Shown here piece after piece: positions 32,661-41,374 of a stretch of 64,000 bases of DNA. A program made the position numbers and the translations under genes. Every line of letters begins with the position of its first letter. The first letter of the stretch is position 1. The DNA comes from Streptomyces sp. NBC_00483 (GTDB taxonomy: Bacteria > Actinomycetota > Actinomycetes > Streptomycetales > Streptomycetaceae), in assembly GCF_036013745.1 (NCBI RefSeq), contig NZ_CP107880.1:8556001-8620000 (forward strand). The letters are read 5' to 3'. Under the pieces are notes generated by a model. The model saw only the letters and a program-made list of their open reading frames with translations, made no database searches and had not been told where the DNA came from.

Positions 32661-34505
32661 CTACGAGAGCCGGAACCGCAGCCGGCAGATGACGGCATCG
32701 GTGTCACGGCGCACCGCGTGCGCGACGACCGCGCCACGCTGGTTCTGCAGGATCCGCTGCCAGGCACGCCCCGGTTCGGCCTCCGGGATGAGGACGGTGA
32801 CGCGCGTTCCGGGTTCGGCCGCCTCGCGTACGTAGGCGGCGACAGGCTTGCCGAGGGTGCGTCGCTCGGAGGGGATGTGGATCAGGTCGACGCCCGGGTT
32901 CCACAGCGCCCAGTCGCGGGTCAGGGCCTCGGTCTGCGCGCGGTCCTCCGGGTCGGTGTGGCAGACGGTGACGGCGCGGACCTCGTCGCCCAGCGAGTTC
33001 GCGGCGGTCAGCGCCTCGCTGGTGAGCCGGGAGATGCCGGAGACCGGCACGATGACGAGCGAGCGTGCGTGCGTGGGGCACTCCGGGATCCGGCCGAGGC
33101 CGAGGCGCTCGCCGATGCGGTCGTAGGCGCGGTGCACGGCCTGGAACGCGAGGACGAGCAGGGGCAGCGCGATCACGATGAGCCAGGCGCCGTCGTGGAA
33201 CTTGGTGGCGGTGACGACGATCGCGGAGACCCCCGTGAGCAGCGCCCCGAGCCCGTTGAGGAGCTTCTTTCCGAGCGACCCGGGCACCCCGTGCCAGTGG
33301 ATGACCATGCCGACCTGGGCGATGGTGAAGCCGACGAAGACACCGATGGCGAAGAGCGGCACGAGTGTGTTGGTGTCACCACCGGAGAAGACCAGCAGGG
33401 CGGCGGAGATCCCGGCGAGGGTGAGGACGCCGTGCCGGTGGACCTGGCGGTCGGCCTTGAGGGCGAACACGTGCGGCAGGTAGTTGTCGCGGGCCAGCAG
33501 TTTGAGCAGCACGGGGAGTCCACCGAACGACGTGTTCGCGGAGAGGGCCAGCAGGATCATCGTCGCGAACTGCACGACGTAGAAAGCCCAGTTGTGGCCG
33601 AGTGAGGCGTCCGCGAGCTGCGCGAGGACCGTGACGCCCTCGACCGGCTGGAGGTGGAAGCGGGAGATGAGCACGCTCAGCCCGATGAGCATCACACCGA
33701 GCACCGCGCCGAGCGCCACCTCGGCGTGCTGCGCCCGGCGGGCGCGCGGTGCACGGAACTGCGGCACCGCGTTCGCGATGGCCTCGACGCCGGTCAGTGC
33801 CGAGCAGCCGGACGCGAACGCCTTCAGCAGGAGCAGCGCGCCGACGGTGGTGGCGTTGTCGGCGAGGACCGAGGTGTGGCCGGTGGCGGCCGCCGTGGAG
33901 ACGGGTGCGGAACGGAAGAGTCCCACCGCTATCAGGACGAGGATCGACACGACGAACACGGCTGTCGGCACGATGAACGCGCGGGCCGAGTCGACGATGC
34001 CGCGCAGGTTCACCGCGGTGATCAGGACGAGCACGGCCAGGCAGATCGCGAGCCGGTCGCCGTACAGCTCCGGGAACGCGGAGGTCAGGGCGGCCACCCC
34101 GGCGGTGACCGCGACGGCGACATTCAGCACGTAGTCAAGGACGAGGGACGCGGCGGCGACGAGGCTCGTCCGTGCCCCGAGGTGCTTCTTCGCCACGGCG
34201 TAGGAACCGCCACCATCCGGGAACGCGGCGATGACCTGCCGGTAGGAGGCGACCAGTACGGCAAGGAGCGCGGCGATCGCGAGAGTGACCGGCAGGGTGA
34301 AGCCCAGGCCGTGGGCGCCGGCGGCGGCCAGGACCAGGACGATCGCTTCCGGGCCGTACGCGACCGAGGCCATGGCGTCGAGCGAGAGCGCGGCGAGGCC
34401 GGTCACCGCGGTGAGCCGGTGCTTTTCGCCGGCGGCGTCGCGCGCGTCCGGCGGTTCCTCCTCGGACGGGGCCGCGCCGTACTCGGCGATCTGGGAAGCG
34501 GACAT
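32661..34505 (-). CDS. APC-superfamily K+ uptake permease (KimA-like)
   Basis: A 614-aa protein with about 12 TM segments followed by a cytoplasmic domain of about 125 residues. It opens with LTAVTGLAALSLDAMASVAYG-PEA, as in KimA/YdaO transporters. Membrane parts include DGGGSYAVAKKHLGARTSLV and KAFASGCSALTGVEAIANAV. The C-terminal domain starts RSLVIVPVSGISRLTSEALT. KimA is a high-affinity K+/H+ symporter inhibited by c-di-AMP in Firmicutes. Its place just upstream of kdp on the same strand supports K+ transport. No c-di-AMP riboswitch is visible upstream. Confidence 0.82.
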   Translation of the reverse strand: MSASQIAEYGAAPSEEEPPDARDAAGEKHRLTAVTGLAALSLDAMASVAYGPEAIVLVLAAAGAHGLGFTLPVTLAIAALLAVLVASYRQVIAAFPDGGGSYAVAKKHLGARTSLVAAASLVLDYVLNVAVAVTAGVAALTSAFPELYGDRLAICLAVLVLITAVNLRGIVDSARAFIVPTAVFVVSILVLIAVGLFRSAPVSTAAATGHTSVLADNATTVGALLLLKAFASGCSALTGVEAIANAVPQFRAPRARRAQHAEVALGAVLGVMLIGLSVLISRFHLQPVEGVTVLAQLADASLGHNWAFYVVQFATMILLALSANTSFGGLPVLLKLLARDNYLPHVFALKADRQVHRHGVLTLAGISAALLVFSGGDTNTLVPLFAIGVFVGFTIAQVGMVIHWHGVPGSLGKKLLNGLGALLTGVSAIVVTATKFHDGAWLIVIALPLLVLAFQAVHRAYDRIGERLGLGRIPECPTHARSLVIVPVSGISRLTSEALTAANSLGDEVRAVTVCHTDPEDRAQTEALTRDWALWNPGVDLIHIPSERRTLGKPVAAYVREAAEPGTRVTVLIPEAEPGRAWQRILQNQRGAVVAHAVRRDTDAVICRLRFRLS

Positions 34506-34805
34506 GAGGGTCTCCTTCGGACTGTGCTCGGCGCGGGCGGGGGCGGGCGGCCGCAGTGGGGCCGCGTGTCGCGCCGCGCCTTTCGAGGCCCGCTCAGGTT
34601 CTGTCCGGATCCGGCCGAGACCGACCGCTCCTTCCGCGTTCTTCGCGCATCGCAGGGCTTTCCTGACGCGACCTTGATGGGGTTCGTCCCGATGGATGGC
34701 TCGGCGTCAAAGGTGTGTCTCGGCGTCAAAGGTGTGTTCTGAGTTCCGTCTCGGGCGCGTCAAGATGCGAGGCACGGCGGGCGAAGGCGACCTACCGTCA
34801 GCGGC
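34506..34805. other. Divergent intergenic region with tandem repeat
   Basis: 300 bp between the leftward KimA-like gene and a rightward membrane protein. It holds an exact 19-bp tandem duplication (34700-34737). No gene is supported. Confidence 0.5.
34700..34737. repeat. 19-bp exact tandem duplication (ctcggcgtcaaaggtgtgt)
   Basis: Two identical copies (34700-34718, 34719-34737). On the minus strand each contains TTGACG, a -35-like hexamer. They lie about 200 bp upstream of the KimA-like gene and about 70 bp upstream of the rightward gene at 34806, so they may duplicate part of a promoter or operator. Confidence 0.75.
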
Positions 34806-35369
34806 ATGCGACACAGGACCCGGGCCGACCGCGACGACGCAGGTACTCACCCGACGCATTCCGAGCCCGTCTCCCGGGCCGCCGACGTGCACTGGGCGGG
34901 CGAGGCCCGCGGTGCGTTCGGATACGCACTCACCCTGTTCGGCCTGCCGCTCCTCATCGACACCTTCTCCGGTCAACTCGACCTGTGGCGCGGTCTGTTG
35001 TGGCTGTGCATCGGAACGCTGCTCGGTACCGTGCTGATGCCGCCGCGGGTCAGCGCCACCACCGATCGACTCGTCTCGCGCGGACTGCTGAGGGAGCACT
35101 CGGTGCGCACCGACCGCCTGGTGTCGGTGCGCTGCCTGGACGGAGTGGCCAGACGCCTGGTGTTGCGCGACGAGTTCGGTGGCCGTGTCGAGATCGACCC
35201 GCAGGTACTGACCGCCAATCCGCCGCTGTGGCGCCTGGTCGACGACGCGGCCCGGGTCTCGGTGGAACAGGGCCTGCTGCTGTGCGGCGAGACAGCGCTG
35301 CGCAAGCTGGCCCGACAGGTGGACGCCGAGCTGGCGCGGACGATATTCCGGGTGTCCGACTTCACGTGA
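34806..35369 (+). CDS. Conserved-looking small membrane protein
   Basis: A 187-aa protein. Two TM helices (FGYALTLFGLPLLIDTF; GLLWLCIGTLLGTVLMPP, about residues 38-75) are followed by a soluble domain of about 105 residues starting with TTDRLVSRGLLREHSVRTDR, which has a PH-like beta pattern. No family name is certain. It is divergent from the KimA-like permease. Confidence 0.65.
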   Translation: MRHRTRADRDDAGTHPTHSEPVSRAADVHWAGEARGAFGYALTLFGLPLLIDTFSGQLDLWRGLLWLCIGTLLGTVLMPPRVSATTDRLVSRGLLREHSVRTDRLVSVRCLDGVARRLVLRDEFGGRVEIDPQVLTANPPLWRLVDDAARVSVEQGLLLCGETALRKLARQVDAELARTIFRVSDFT

Positions 35370-35950
35370 GGTCGCTGTGCAGGACGTGAAGTGAGGCCAT
35401 CGGCAGGCCTGTTGCTCTCATTCCTGGGCGGCCGCCCCTGATCTGCCGCTCGGTGGATGTCCGGATGCCGGCGACGTCGACGACGGTGAACTGCAGTGAG
35501 CCGTGCTCGGCGTGATGCCGGTCGAGCCGGCACTCGCGGTCACCACCGGCTTCCCACCGGAGAAGACCGTGATGCACGGCAACGCCAAGAGCCCGAGGAC
35601 CTCGCCATGGCGCTACAGCTCGGGGTCGGCCGCATCGTCGTGGACAGCGCTTCCGAGATCACGCGACTCGCCGCCCTCGTGCCCGAGGGCTCCCGCCAGC
35701 AGGTCATGGTGCGGGTGGTGCCGGGCATCGAGGCGGACGGCCCAGGCCTTGGTGGGGGAGAGCCGCCGGCTACTTGCAACGAACTCTGAACTCCGTTGGG
35801 ATCGCGCCCAGTTGATCCGGAGCAGTCAGGCATTCCGGGCTCCTGGGCAGGCCGGCCCGTCATCGGATGAAGTCCGATGACCGAGGAGTGTCAACGCGGC
35901 GCCGCAACTGGCCTGTCGGCTTCGGCGGCAGATTCGCGGCTCGGGCCCGC
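35370..35950. other. Gene-poor stretch with a lysA fragment
   Basis: About 580 bp. The only recognisable coding trace is a frameshifted piece of diaminopimelate decarboxylase (35530-35740). A leftward short frame around 35390-35570 has no known relative. Confidence 0.5.
35530..35740 (+). pseudogene. Diaminopimelate decarboxylase (lysA-like) fragment
   Basis: TGFPPEKTVMHGNAKS, then after a +1 shift PEDLAMALQLGVGRIVVDSA and SEITRLAALVPEG followed by QQVMVRVVPGIEA, matches the PLP-barrel of group IV decarboxylases (LysA). The frameshift and missing ends make it a pseudogene. Confidence 0.65.
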
Positions 35951-36211
35951 TCACGTGCGGGCAGTCGCTCGCCTCCTGGCGTAGTGGGCGCGCGCCGCCA
36001 TGCCCAGCAGGGCCACGCCCGCGAGGCCGACCAGGAGTGTTGTCCACTCGGGCAGATGGGCCGCCCGCAGGAGGGCGGAGACACCAAAGGTCGTGTCCCA
36101 TCCGGCCTCCGTGATGGCGGAACCGAAGCCCTGGACGACGAGGATGGCACCGAACAGCCACAGCAGGCCCTTGCTTGAGCTGCTGTTCGGCCTCTTGGGC
36201 TGCTTTGTCAT
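35951..36211 (-). CDS. Small two-TM protein
   Basis: An 86-aa protein from ATG 36211 with GGGAG upstream. Two hydrophobic helices (LLWLFGAILVVQGFGSAITE; WTTLLVGLAGVALLGMAARA) are separated by a short loop, with basic ends. The function is unknown. It is divergent from a TetR gene, and the gap carries two TetR-type operators, so it is probably that regulator's target. Confidence 0.7.
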   Translation of the reverse strand: MTKQPKRPNSSSSKGLLWLFGAILVVQGFGSAITEAGWDTTFGVSALLRAAHLPEWTTLLVGLAGVALLGMAARAHYARRRATART

Positions 36212-36241
36212 GACGAGCTCCCCCTTCTGACGTCGACGCAT

Positions 36242-36267
36242 CGATGTGATGCGTTCGCATCACATCG
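36242..36267. promoter_or_regulatory. TetR-type operator 1
   Basis: Perfect 11-bp arms CGATGTGATGC (36242-36252) and GCATCACATCG (36257-36267) lie around GTTC, between the divergent small membrane protein and TetR genes. Confidence 0.75.
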
Positions 36268-36284
36268 TGCAGTGCGGCCGGATA

Positions 36285-36300
36285 TGATGCAAGTGCATCG
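36285..36300. promoter_or_regulatory. TetR-type operator 2
   Basis: TGATGCAAGTGCATCG repeats the core TGATGC-N4-GCATC of operator 1, 43 bp away and 21 bp before the tetR start. Binding here should block tetR transcription (autoregulation). Confidence 0.6.
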
Positions 36301-36320
36301 CAACGAGGAAGGGGTGGACC

Positions 36321-36935
36321 GTGCCCAAGCAGGTCGACTACGAGGACCGGCGCCGACGCATCGCCGAGGCGGTCTGCGCCTTGATCGCATCCTCCGGAAT
36401 GGAGGCCGTCAGCCTTCGCGACGTCGCCGCCCAGGCCCAGGTGTCCATGGGTGCTGTCCAGCGCTGCTTCCGCACCAAGCAGGACATGCTGCTGTTCGCC
36501 CTGGAACACATCACCGAACATGTCAGCGCACGCGCCAACCAGCGCATCGGCGCCACCTCCACGCCCGAGGCCGCTTCGACCCTGCTCTCCCACACCGTGG
36601 CCGAACTCGCCCTGCTGGATGAGGAATCGACGACCCTCGCGCACGTCTGGCTGGCCTTCGTCGCCCAGGCCCCAGCCAGCGAGAAACTGAGCGCGGTGCT
36701 CCACGAGACCTACGCCAAACTCCACGACCTCGTCGTGTGGCTCATCCGCTACGGCCAGGACACCCAGGAAGTCCGTCAGCACCTCGACCCGGACCTTGAG
36801 GCGCGAACGCTCCTCGCCCTGGCCGACGGCCTCACGGTCCACGTCGTGGCGGGCCATCACACCTCGGCTGCGGCGCTGGCCATCCTCCAACACCACATCG
36901 TCGGCTTGCTGGAAGCGCCACCCGCCCGCGGCTGA
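36321..36935 (+). CDS. TetR/AcrR family regulator
   Basis: A 204-aa protein. The N-terminal HTH is RRRRIAEAVCALIASSGMEA, then VSLRDVAAQAQVSMGAVQRC and FRTKQDMLL. The C-terminal helical ligand domain resembles TetR_C_6/BetI-type members (LDEESTTLAHVWLAFVAQAP). GTG 36321 follows AAGGGG. It probably represses itself and the divergent two-TM protein through the paired TGATGC-N4-GCATC sites. Confidence 0.9.
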   Translation: MPKQVDYEDRRRRIAEAVCALIASSGMEAVSLRDVAAQAQVSMGAVQRCFRTKQDMLLFALEHITEHVSARANQRIGATSTPEAASTLLSHTVAELALLDEESTTLAHVWLAFVAQAPASEKLSAVLHETYAKLHDLVVWLIRYGQDTQEVRQHLDPDLEARTLLALADGLTVHVVAGHHTSAAALAILQHHIVGLLEAPPARG

Positions 36936-37984
36936 CGCCACCACTGGCCAACGGTCCCGTCGGCATCGGACACCAGCTCCCGGGCAAGACGCCATGTGTC
37001 CTGATGAACCCAGGCATGACGGCCCTGCTGTTCGAACAGGCCGGCGTGCGCGGCGTCCTGAACGCCGACCCGCAGCAGCCCCGCCCCTGCCGAATATCTC
37101 GTCCGCCCTGGCGGGAGCGGGTGTGCCGGGGTTTGGTGGATGACGGCCGCGGCCACTGGAGTCGGCGCTCTCGCGCGGCTGTCGACCACGCGGCGGGATG
37201 ATCGACGGTGCTGCTGCGACTGACCTGTCTGGGGGCGAACGCGCTCTACTGCGGGCGAGGTTCGCACCGCACTCGCAGAGCGGTCCGGGATGCTCCCGCT
37301 CGACTACCTCACGAGCCTGAGCCTGGCCACGCTCCCGGCCTGGCCGCTACCCGACGACGCAGAGGCTCACATCGTCGTCTACCGCCGTAACGGCACCGGC
37401 TTCGGACCCCTCTGGGCCGCGATCGGCAGCGGAGATGGCACCGAGGTCGACAGCGCCATCGCCAAGGTCGTCCGCGGGCCGAGCAGGTTCTGGGCCAGGG
37501 GTCTGGGCGACTGGGGCCCTTCTGATGGATCTTGCCGGAGTCGCGGGCCCTGGCACGTGCATCTGCGGCGTTGTCGTCGGTTGCCAACTTCCCCAAGCTC
37601 TCGGCTTCGCTCGAGCAGAGGAGGCCCCCATTACCCCGCTCGCGGAGCTGAATGGTGCGGCCTCCCGCATCCAGCCTGATCCGTCAGAAGGACCCTGGTG
37701 CCCTGTCGAAGTGCTGTCAGATTGCGGGCCGTTGACCCGCTGGGATGTCAGGTTGCTTGAGAGGACGGAGGCCCGGGGTTCTCAAATGACCTGGCTTTCG
37801 CGGAAGTCGCGATCTCGATAGAGGCAGAACCTCCGGCAGAAATGATCGGGTGAGGTATGGCGGGACGAGGGAGCAAGGACGGCTGTCACAAACCAAGCTG
37901 CCGTCCGGTCTTAGGGGATGACTGGACGGTGTGCCCATGGCGCCGTCGATGTCGTCGGTCCACGCGCTTCAATAGGAGAACACC
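36936..37984. other. 1-kb region without an intact gene
   Basis: Several short frames have protein-like character: about 36960-37110, with GIGHQLPGKTPCVLMNPGM; and about 37260-37530, with LPLDYLTSLSLATLPAWPLP. None has a start, length or motif I recognise. It is best read as decayed gene debris; the promoter of the MBL gene must lie at its end. Confidence 0.45.
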
Positions 37985-38899
37985 ATGAGCCAAGTGAACC
38001 TCGCACACTCCCATGCACCGGGGCATGACGACCTGGTTCCCTCGCGCTACGCGCTGAAGGTCGGTGACATCGACGTGATGGTGATCAGCGACGGCGTGCT
38101 GCCGATCACCACCACGACACTCGCCCACAACGCCGCCAAGGACGACCTGGCGGCCTGGCTCGGTGACATGTTCCTGCCGCTGGAGGTGTGCAACTGGCCG
38201 CTGAACGTCGCCGTGGTGCGCAGCGGCGACCGGACCATCCTCGTCGATTCCGGGCTGGGGACGGAGTTCCCGGGTTTCCCGCGAGCCGGACGGCTGGCCA
38301 TGCGACTGGACGCCGCCGGGATCGATCCCGCGTCCGTGACCGACGTGGTGCTCACCCACCTGCACATGGACCACATCGGCGGGCTGCTCGTGGAGGGGCT
38401 GAGGGGCCGGCTGCGCCAGGACCTGCAAGTCCACCTGGCGGCGGCTGAGGCCGAGTTCTGGGACGCGCCCGACTTCTCCCACACCGTCATGCCGGGGCCG
38501 GTGCCGGACGTGCTGCGAAAGACCGCCTCGCAGTTCCTGGACGTGTACCGCAGCCAGTTGCGCCCGTTCGAGACGGAGTACGAGGTGGCGCCAGGAGTGG
38601 TGATGCAGCGCACGGGCGGGCACACCCCCGGCCACAGCATCATCCGCCTGGAGTCCGGCGGCGATCGGCTGACGTTCGCCGGCGACGCCGTGTTCCAGAC
38701 CGGGTTCGACAAGCCCGACTGGCACAACGGCTTCGACCACGACCCCGAGGAAGCGGCCCGCGTCCGGTTCCGTCTCCTGACAGAGCTGGCGGCGAACGGC
38801 GGGCAACTGCTGGCCGCGCACCTGCCGTTCCCGGCTGCCTGCCACGTGGCGGTCGACGGCAGCGCCTTCCGTTTCGTACCGGCCGTCTGGGACTACTGA
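37985..38899 (+). CDS. MBL-fold metallo-hydrolase
   Basis: A 304-aa metallo-beta-lactamase-fold enzyme. Metal motif VLTHLHMDHIGGLLV (HxHxDH) is followed by GGHTPGHSIIRLESGG (third-ligand His), TFAGDAVFQTGFDKPDW (bridging Asp) and a late LLAAHLPFPAACHVAV (last His). The layout is like AHL-lactonase and other quorum-quenching or carboxylate hydrolases. There is no signal peptide. GAGAACACC precedes ATG 37985. The substrate is unknown. Confidence 0.9.
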   Translation: MSQVNLAHSHAPGHDDLVPSRYALKVGDIDVMVISDGVLPITTTTLAHNAAKDDLAAWLGDMFLPLEVCNWPLNVAVVRSGDRTILVDSGLGTEFPGFPRAGRLAMRLDAAGIDPASVTDVVLTHLHMDHIGGLLVEGLRGRLRQDLQVHLAAAEAEFWDAPDFSHTVMPGPVPDVLRKTASQFLDVYRSQLRPFETEYEVAPGVVMQRTGGHTPGHSIIRLESGGDRLTFAGDAVFQTGFDKPDWHNGFDHDPEEAARVRFRLLTELAANGGQLLAAHLPFPAACHVAVDGSAFRFVPAVWDY

Positions 38900-39419
38900 A
38901 CCGCACTGCGGCTGGGGCCGACGCCTGAGCAGCGCCCGAGAGGCCGGCCCTGATATGTGGTCCTGGTTGTCAAGTGAGCAAGGTGGAGCGGTGCCCACGT
39001 GACATCACTGTGGGCACCGCCCCGACAACCCGGGACACCACCTCCGACGAGGACTTCCGCAGCCCGCGGCCCCCATCGTCAGCCCATTCGACATCGACCA
39101 GACCCGGATCCGTCGCGCCCCCCCGGCTTTGCGTACCTGCCGAAAACGGCCGTACAGATACAGCGAGAACCGGACGAGGAAGATGGGACCAAACCCCACC
39201 TACGGGGTATACGCCTTTACTCGGCGCGCTATGGAACGAGAATCCGACAGCACGAACGAGAAGCAGTGGGAATCCGACAGGCTCAGTGCGGCAGGACAAC
39301 TAGCGCTATCGCGGGTCGGGCGGTGTGGCCAACTGAAGTGCTAAGTCACACTCGCCGACGTATAGGCCGGGGGCCTGTCCTGCCTTTCTCGGAGCGGCTG
39401 CGTCGCACAGAATGCCGTC
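38900..39419. other. Intergenic region with hairpin
   Basis: 520 bp. A perfect inverted repeat (38988-39020) is the main feature. Short frames, for example 39129-39344, have no recognisable content. An 11-mer gaatccgacag occurs twice near 39240-39281. Confidence 0.45.
38988..39020. terminator. Perfect 11-bp inverted repeat, probable terminator
   Basis: gcggtgcccac (38988-38998) and gtgggcaccgc (39010-39020) around an 11-nt loop, 88 bp after the MBL-fold gene. A protein-binding site is the alternative. Confidence 0.55.
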
Positions 39420-40538
39420 ATGACAACGATCTCGACTGGCGCGGAGCAGGTTGCCGCTGCGATCGATGCCCGAAGCCGCGAGGGGTTTGCCTTGGCCGCG
39501 CTCGACGGCATGGGAGGGTCCGGTAAATCAACCCTGGCGGCGGCCCTTGTCGAGTTGCGTGGCGCCGTGGTCGTGCACGGAGACGATTTCTACCGCGCGA
39601 TGGACGCGGAGGAGCGTGCTCGGCTGGATCCTGTGCAGGGCTACCACCGCTACTTCGACTGGCAGCGGCTGCGCGAAGAGGTGCTGTCGCCGCTCGCCGG
39701 CGGTCGCGATGCCGGCTACCGGCGCTACGACTGGGGGACCGGGGCCCTGGCGCTGGACGAGGTCCACGCCGTCTCTCACTCCGGCATCGTCGTCGTTGAG
39801 GGTGTGTACACCGCCCGACCTGAACTCGCCCAGTTGTACGACCTGGTGGTCTACGTCGATACCCCGCGCGAGGAATCCCTGCGCCGGCTTCGCGAACGTG
39901 GCCACGACCACGGCCCGATCGACTGGGAGTCCCGCTGGCGCCTGGCCGAAGAGTACTCCCTGGCCGTGGAGCGCCCCCTTCTCCTCGACCGAGTACCAGT
40001 GTTCGCGGCCTCCGCCGAGCAGGGTGTCGACCGGCGCCCCCTTGTCGTAGCGGACGGTGCCATCGGGGCCGACGCCTGCGTTGTAGTAGGTGTGGGTGAA
40101 AGTGCAGGCGACCAGGGAGCTCCCGGTAGCGAGTTGGAAGACCGGCAGTGCGGTCCCGACCGTGCGGTGGCCCGCCTTTACCTGTGCTGGCCGTCCACCA
40201 CCGACAGCACGACATCGACGAGCCGCTCGGCGGCATCGGGGCGGCCGTGCGCGCGAGCGCGTGCGGCCATCTCGCTGCGCTGCGTCTCATCGGCCAGCAG
40301 CGGGGTCACCGCCTCCTGCAACCGCTGCGGAGTCACGTCGCCCACCAGCGCGACCGCAGCACCAGCGTCCTCCAAGTGCCGGGCGTTGTGGGCCTGTTCG
40401 TTCCCGGCCGAGGTGGCGAGTGGCACGAGGACGGCGGCCTTGCCGAGTGCGGTGAGCTCCGCGATCGTTCCGGCTCCGCTGCGGGAGAGGACGACGTCGG
40501 CCAGGGCGAGTACATCTGGCAGCTCGGAGCCTACGTAA
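39420..40538 (+). CDS. Uridine-kinase-like P-loop kinase with abnormal C-terminal extension
   Basis: The first 185 residues are a complete-looking nucleoside-kinase core: Walker A LDGMGGSGKSTLAAAL, VHGDDFYRAMDAEER, YDWGTGALALDEV, VVVEGVYTARPEL, YVDTPREESLRRLRERG. After SLAVERP (about 39985) family likeness stops and the frame continues for 185 codons, the last part antisense to the MurG-like gene. The native C-terminus (only a few residues) has probably been replaced by a deletion joint. The core probably remains functional; the tail is likely spurious. Confidence 0.6.
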   Translation: MTTISTGAEQVAAAIDARSREGFALAALDGMGGSGKSTLAAALVELRGAVVVHGDDFYRAMDAEERARLDPVQGYHRYFDWQRLREEVLSPLAGGRDAGYRRYDWGTGALALDEVHAVSHSGIVVVEGVYTARPELAQLYDLVVYVDTPREESLRRLRERGHDHGPIDWESRWRLAEEYSLAVERPLLLDRVPVFAASAEQGVDRRPLVVADGAIGADACVVVGVGESAGDQGAPGSELEDRQCGPDRAVARLYLCWPSTTDSTTSTSRSAASGRPCARARAAISLRCVSSASSGVTASCNRCGVTSPTSATAAPASSKCRALWACSFPAEVASGTRTAALPSAVSSAIVPAPLRERTTSARASTSGSSEPT

Positions 40539-41374
40539 GCGGTCAGGTGGTGGCGTGCGGCCAGCTGCGCGGGCAGTCCGGTGGCCGCTTCGCGCAGGCC
40601 CTCGACATGATCGGGGCCGCACTGGTGGATGACGTTGGCCCGCTCCAACAGCCAGGGGAGCACGGACTTCACCAGCTCGTTGATCTGCTGTGAGCCCTGC
40701 GCCCCGCCGGTGACGTAGACGGTGGGCAGGCGGCGGTCGAAGCCGGTCAGGTTCAGTACGTCGATGGCCTTGTCCGGCTGCCCGGACAGGACTTCGGGGC
40801 GTACCGGGTTGCCGGTCACCACGGCCCGGTTGCGGACGGCTTCCGGCAGCAGCGGCAGCGTGGACTCCGAGGACACGGCAACCCTGCTTGCGGCGCCGGC
40901 CAACGTCTTGTTCGCCAGGCCGAGACGGACCGTCTGCTCGTGGACGACCAGCGGGACGCGGCACAACCGGGTCGCCGCGATACCCACGGGCACGGCCACG
41001 TATCCGCCGGTCGCCAGCACCACGTCCGGCCGGAAGGCGTTGATCGCCTTGCGGGCCTGCAGCACGCCGAGCGGAACCCGGCTCATATCGGCGACGTTCG
41101 CCGGCGATGCCAATTTGATCGGGTTCTTCGAGCGGCGGATCTTGCCCACGGCGACCGACGTGAACGCGATGCCCTCACCGGCCGCCACACGTGCCTCCAG
41201 GCTGTCCTCCTTGCCCACCCAGAGGACTTCCAGGCCGCGGCCCGCGGCAGCCAGGCGAGCCTGAAGGGTGCGCACAGCAGTCAGGGCCGGGTACGTATGC
41301 CCGCCGGTTCCGCCGCCTGTCACGATCAAGCGGAGTGGGGGGTGAACGCTGCTCACAGGGGTGGCTCCAGTCAC
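40178..41374 (-). CDS. MurG-like UDP-GlcNAc transferase (second-copy type)
   Basis: A 398-aa GT28 glycosyltransferase. MurG signatures are present: LIVTGGGTGGHTYPALT (G-loop 1), DVVLATGGYVAVPVGIAATR, VVHEQTVRLGLANKTLAGAA, VYVTGGAQGSQQINELVKSV (G-loop 2) and the donor site DVVLSRSGAGTIAELTALGK followed by VPLATSAGNEQAHNA. It would add GlcNAc to lipid I or a related acceptor at the inner membrane face. It lies far from any dcw cluster, so it is probably an accessory paralogue, as seen next to some secondary-metabolite genes. GTG 41374 has AAGG seven bases upstream. Confidence 0.87.
   Translation of the reverse strand: MTGATPVSSVHPPLRLIVTGGGTGGHTYPALTAVRTLQARLAAAGRGLEVLWVGKEDSLEARVAAGEGIAFTSVAVGKIRRSKNPIKLASPANVADMSRVPLGVLQARKAINAFRPDVVLATGGYVAVPVGIAATRLCRVPLVVHEQTVRLGLANKTLAGAASRVAVSSESTLPLLPEAVRNRAVVTGNPVRPEVLSGQPDKAIDVLNLTGFDRRLPTVYVTGGAQGSQQINELVKSVLPWLLERANVIHQCGPDHVEGLREAATGLPAQLAARHHLTAYVGSELPDVLALADVVLSRSGAGTIAELTALGKAAVLVPLATSAGNEQAHNARHLEDAGAAVALVGDVTPQRLQEAVTPLLADETQRSEMAARARAHGRPDAAERLVDVVLSVVDGQHR

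Noticed and set aside
34506..34700. c-di-AMP (ydaO-type) riboswitch before the KimA-like gene
   Set aside because: No conserved riboswitch-like helices or sequence blocks were seen.
39129..39344. 71-codon frame with a fairly natural composition
   Set aside because: No ribosome site, motif or known relative; left in the intergenic description.
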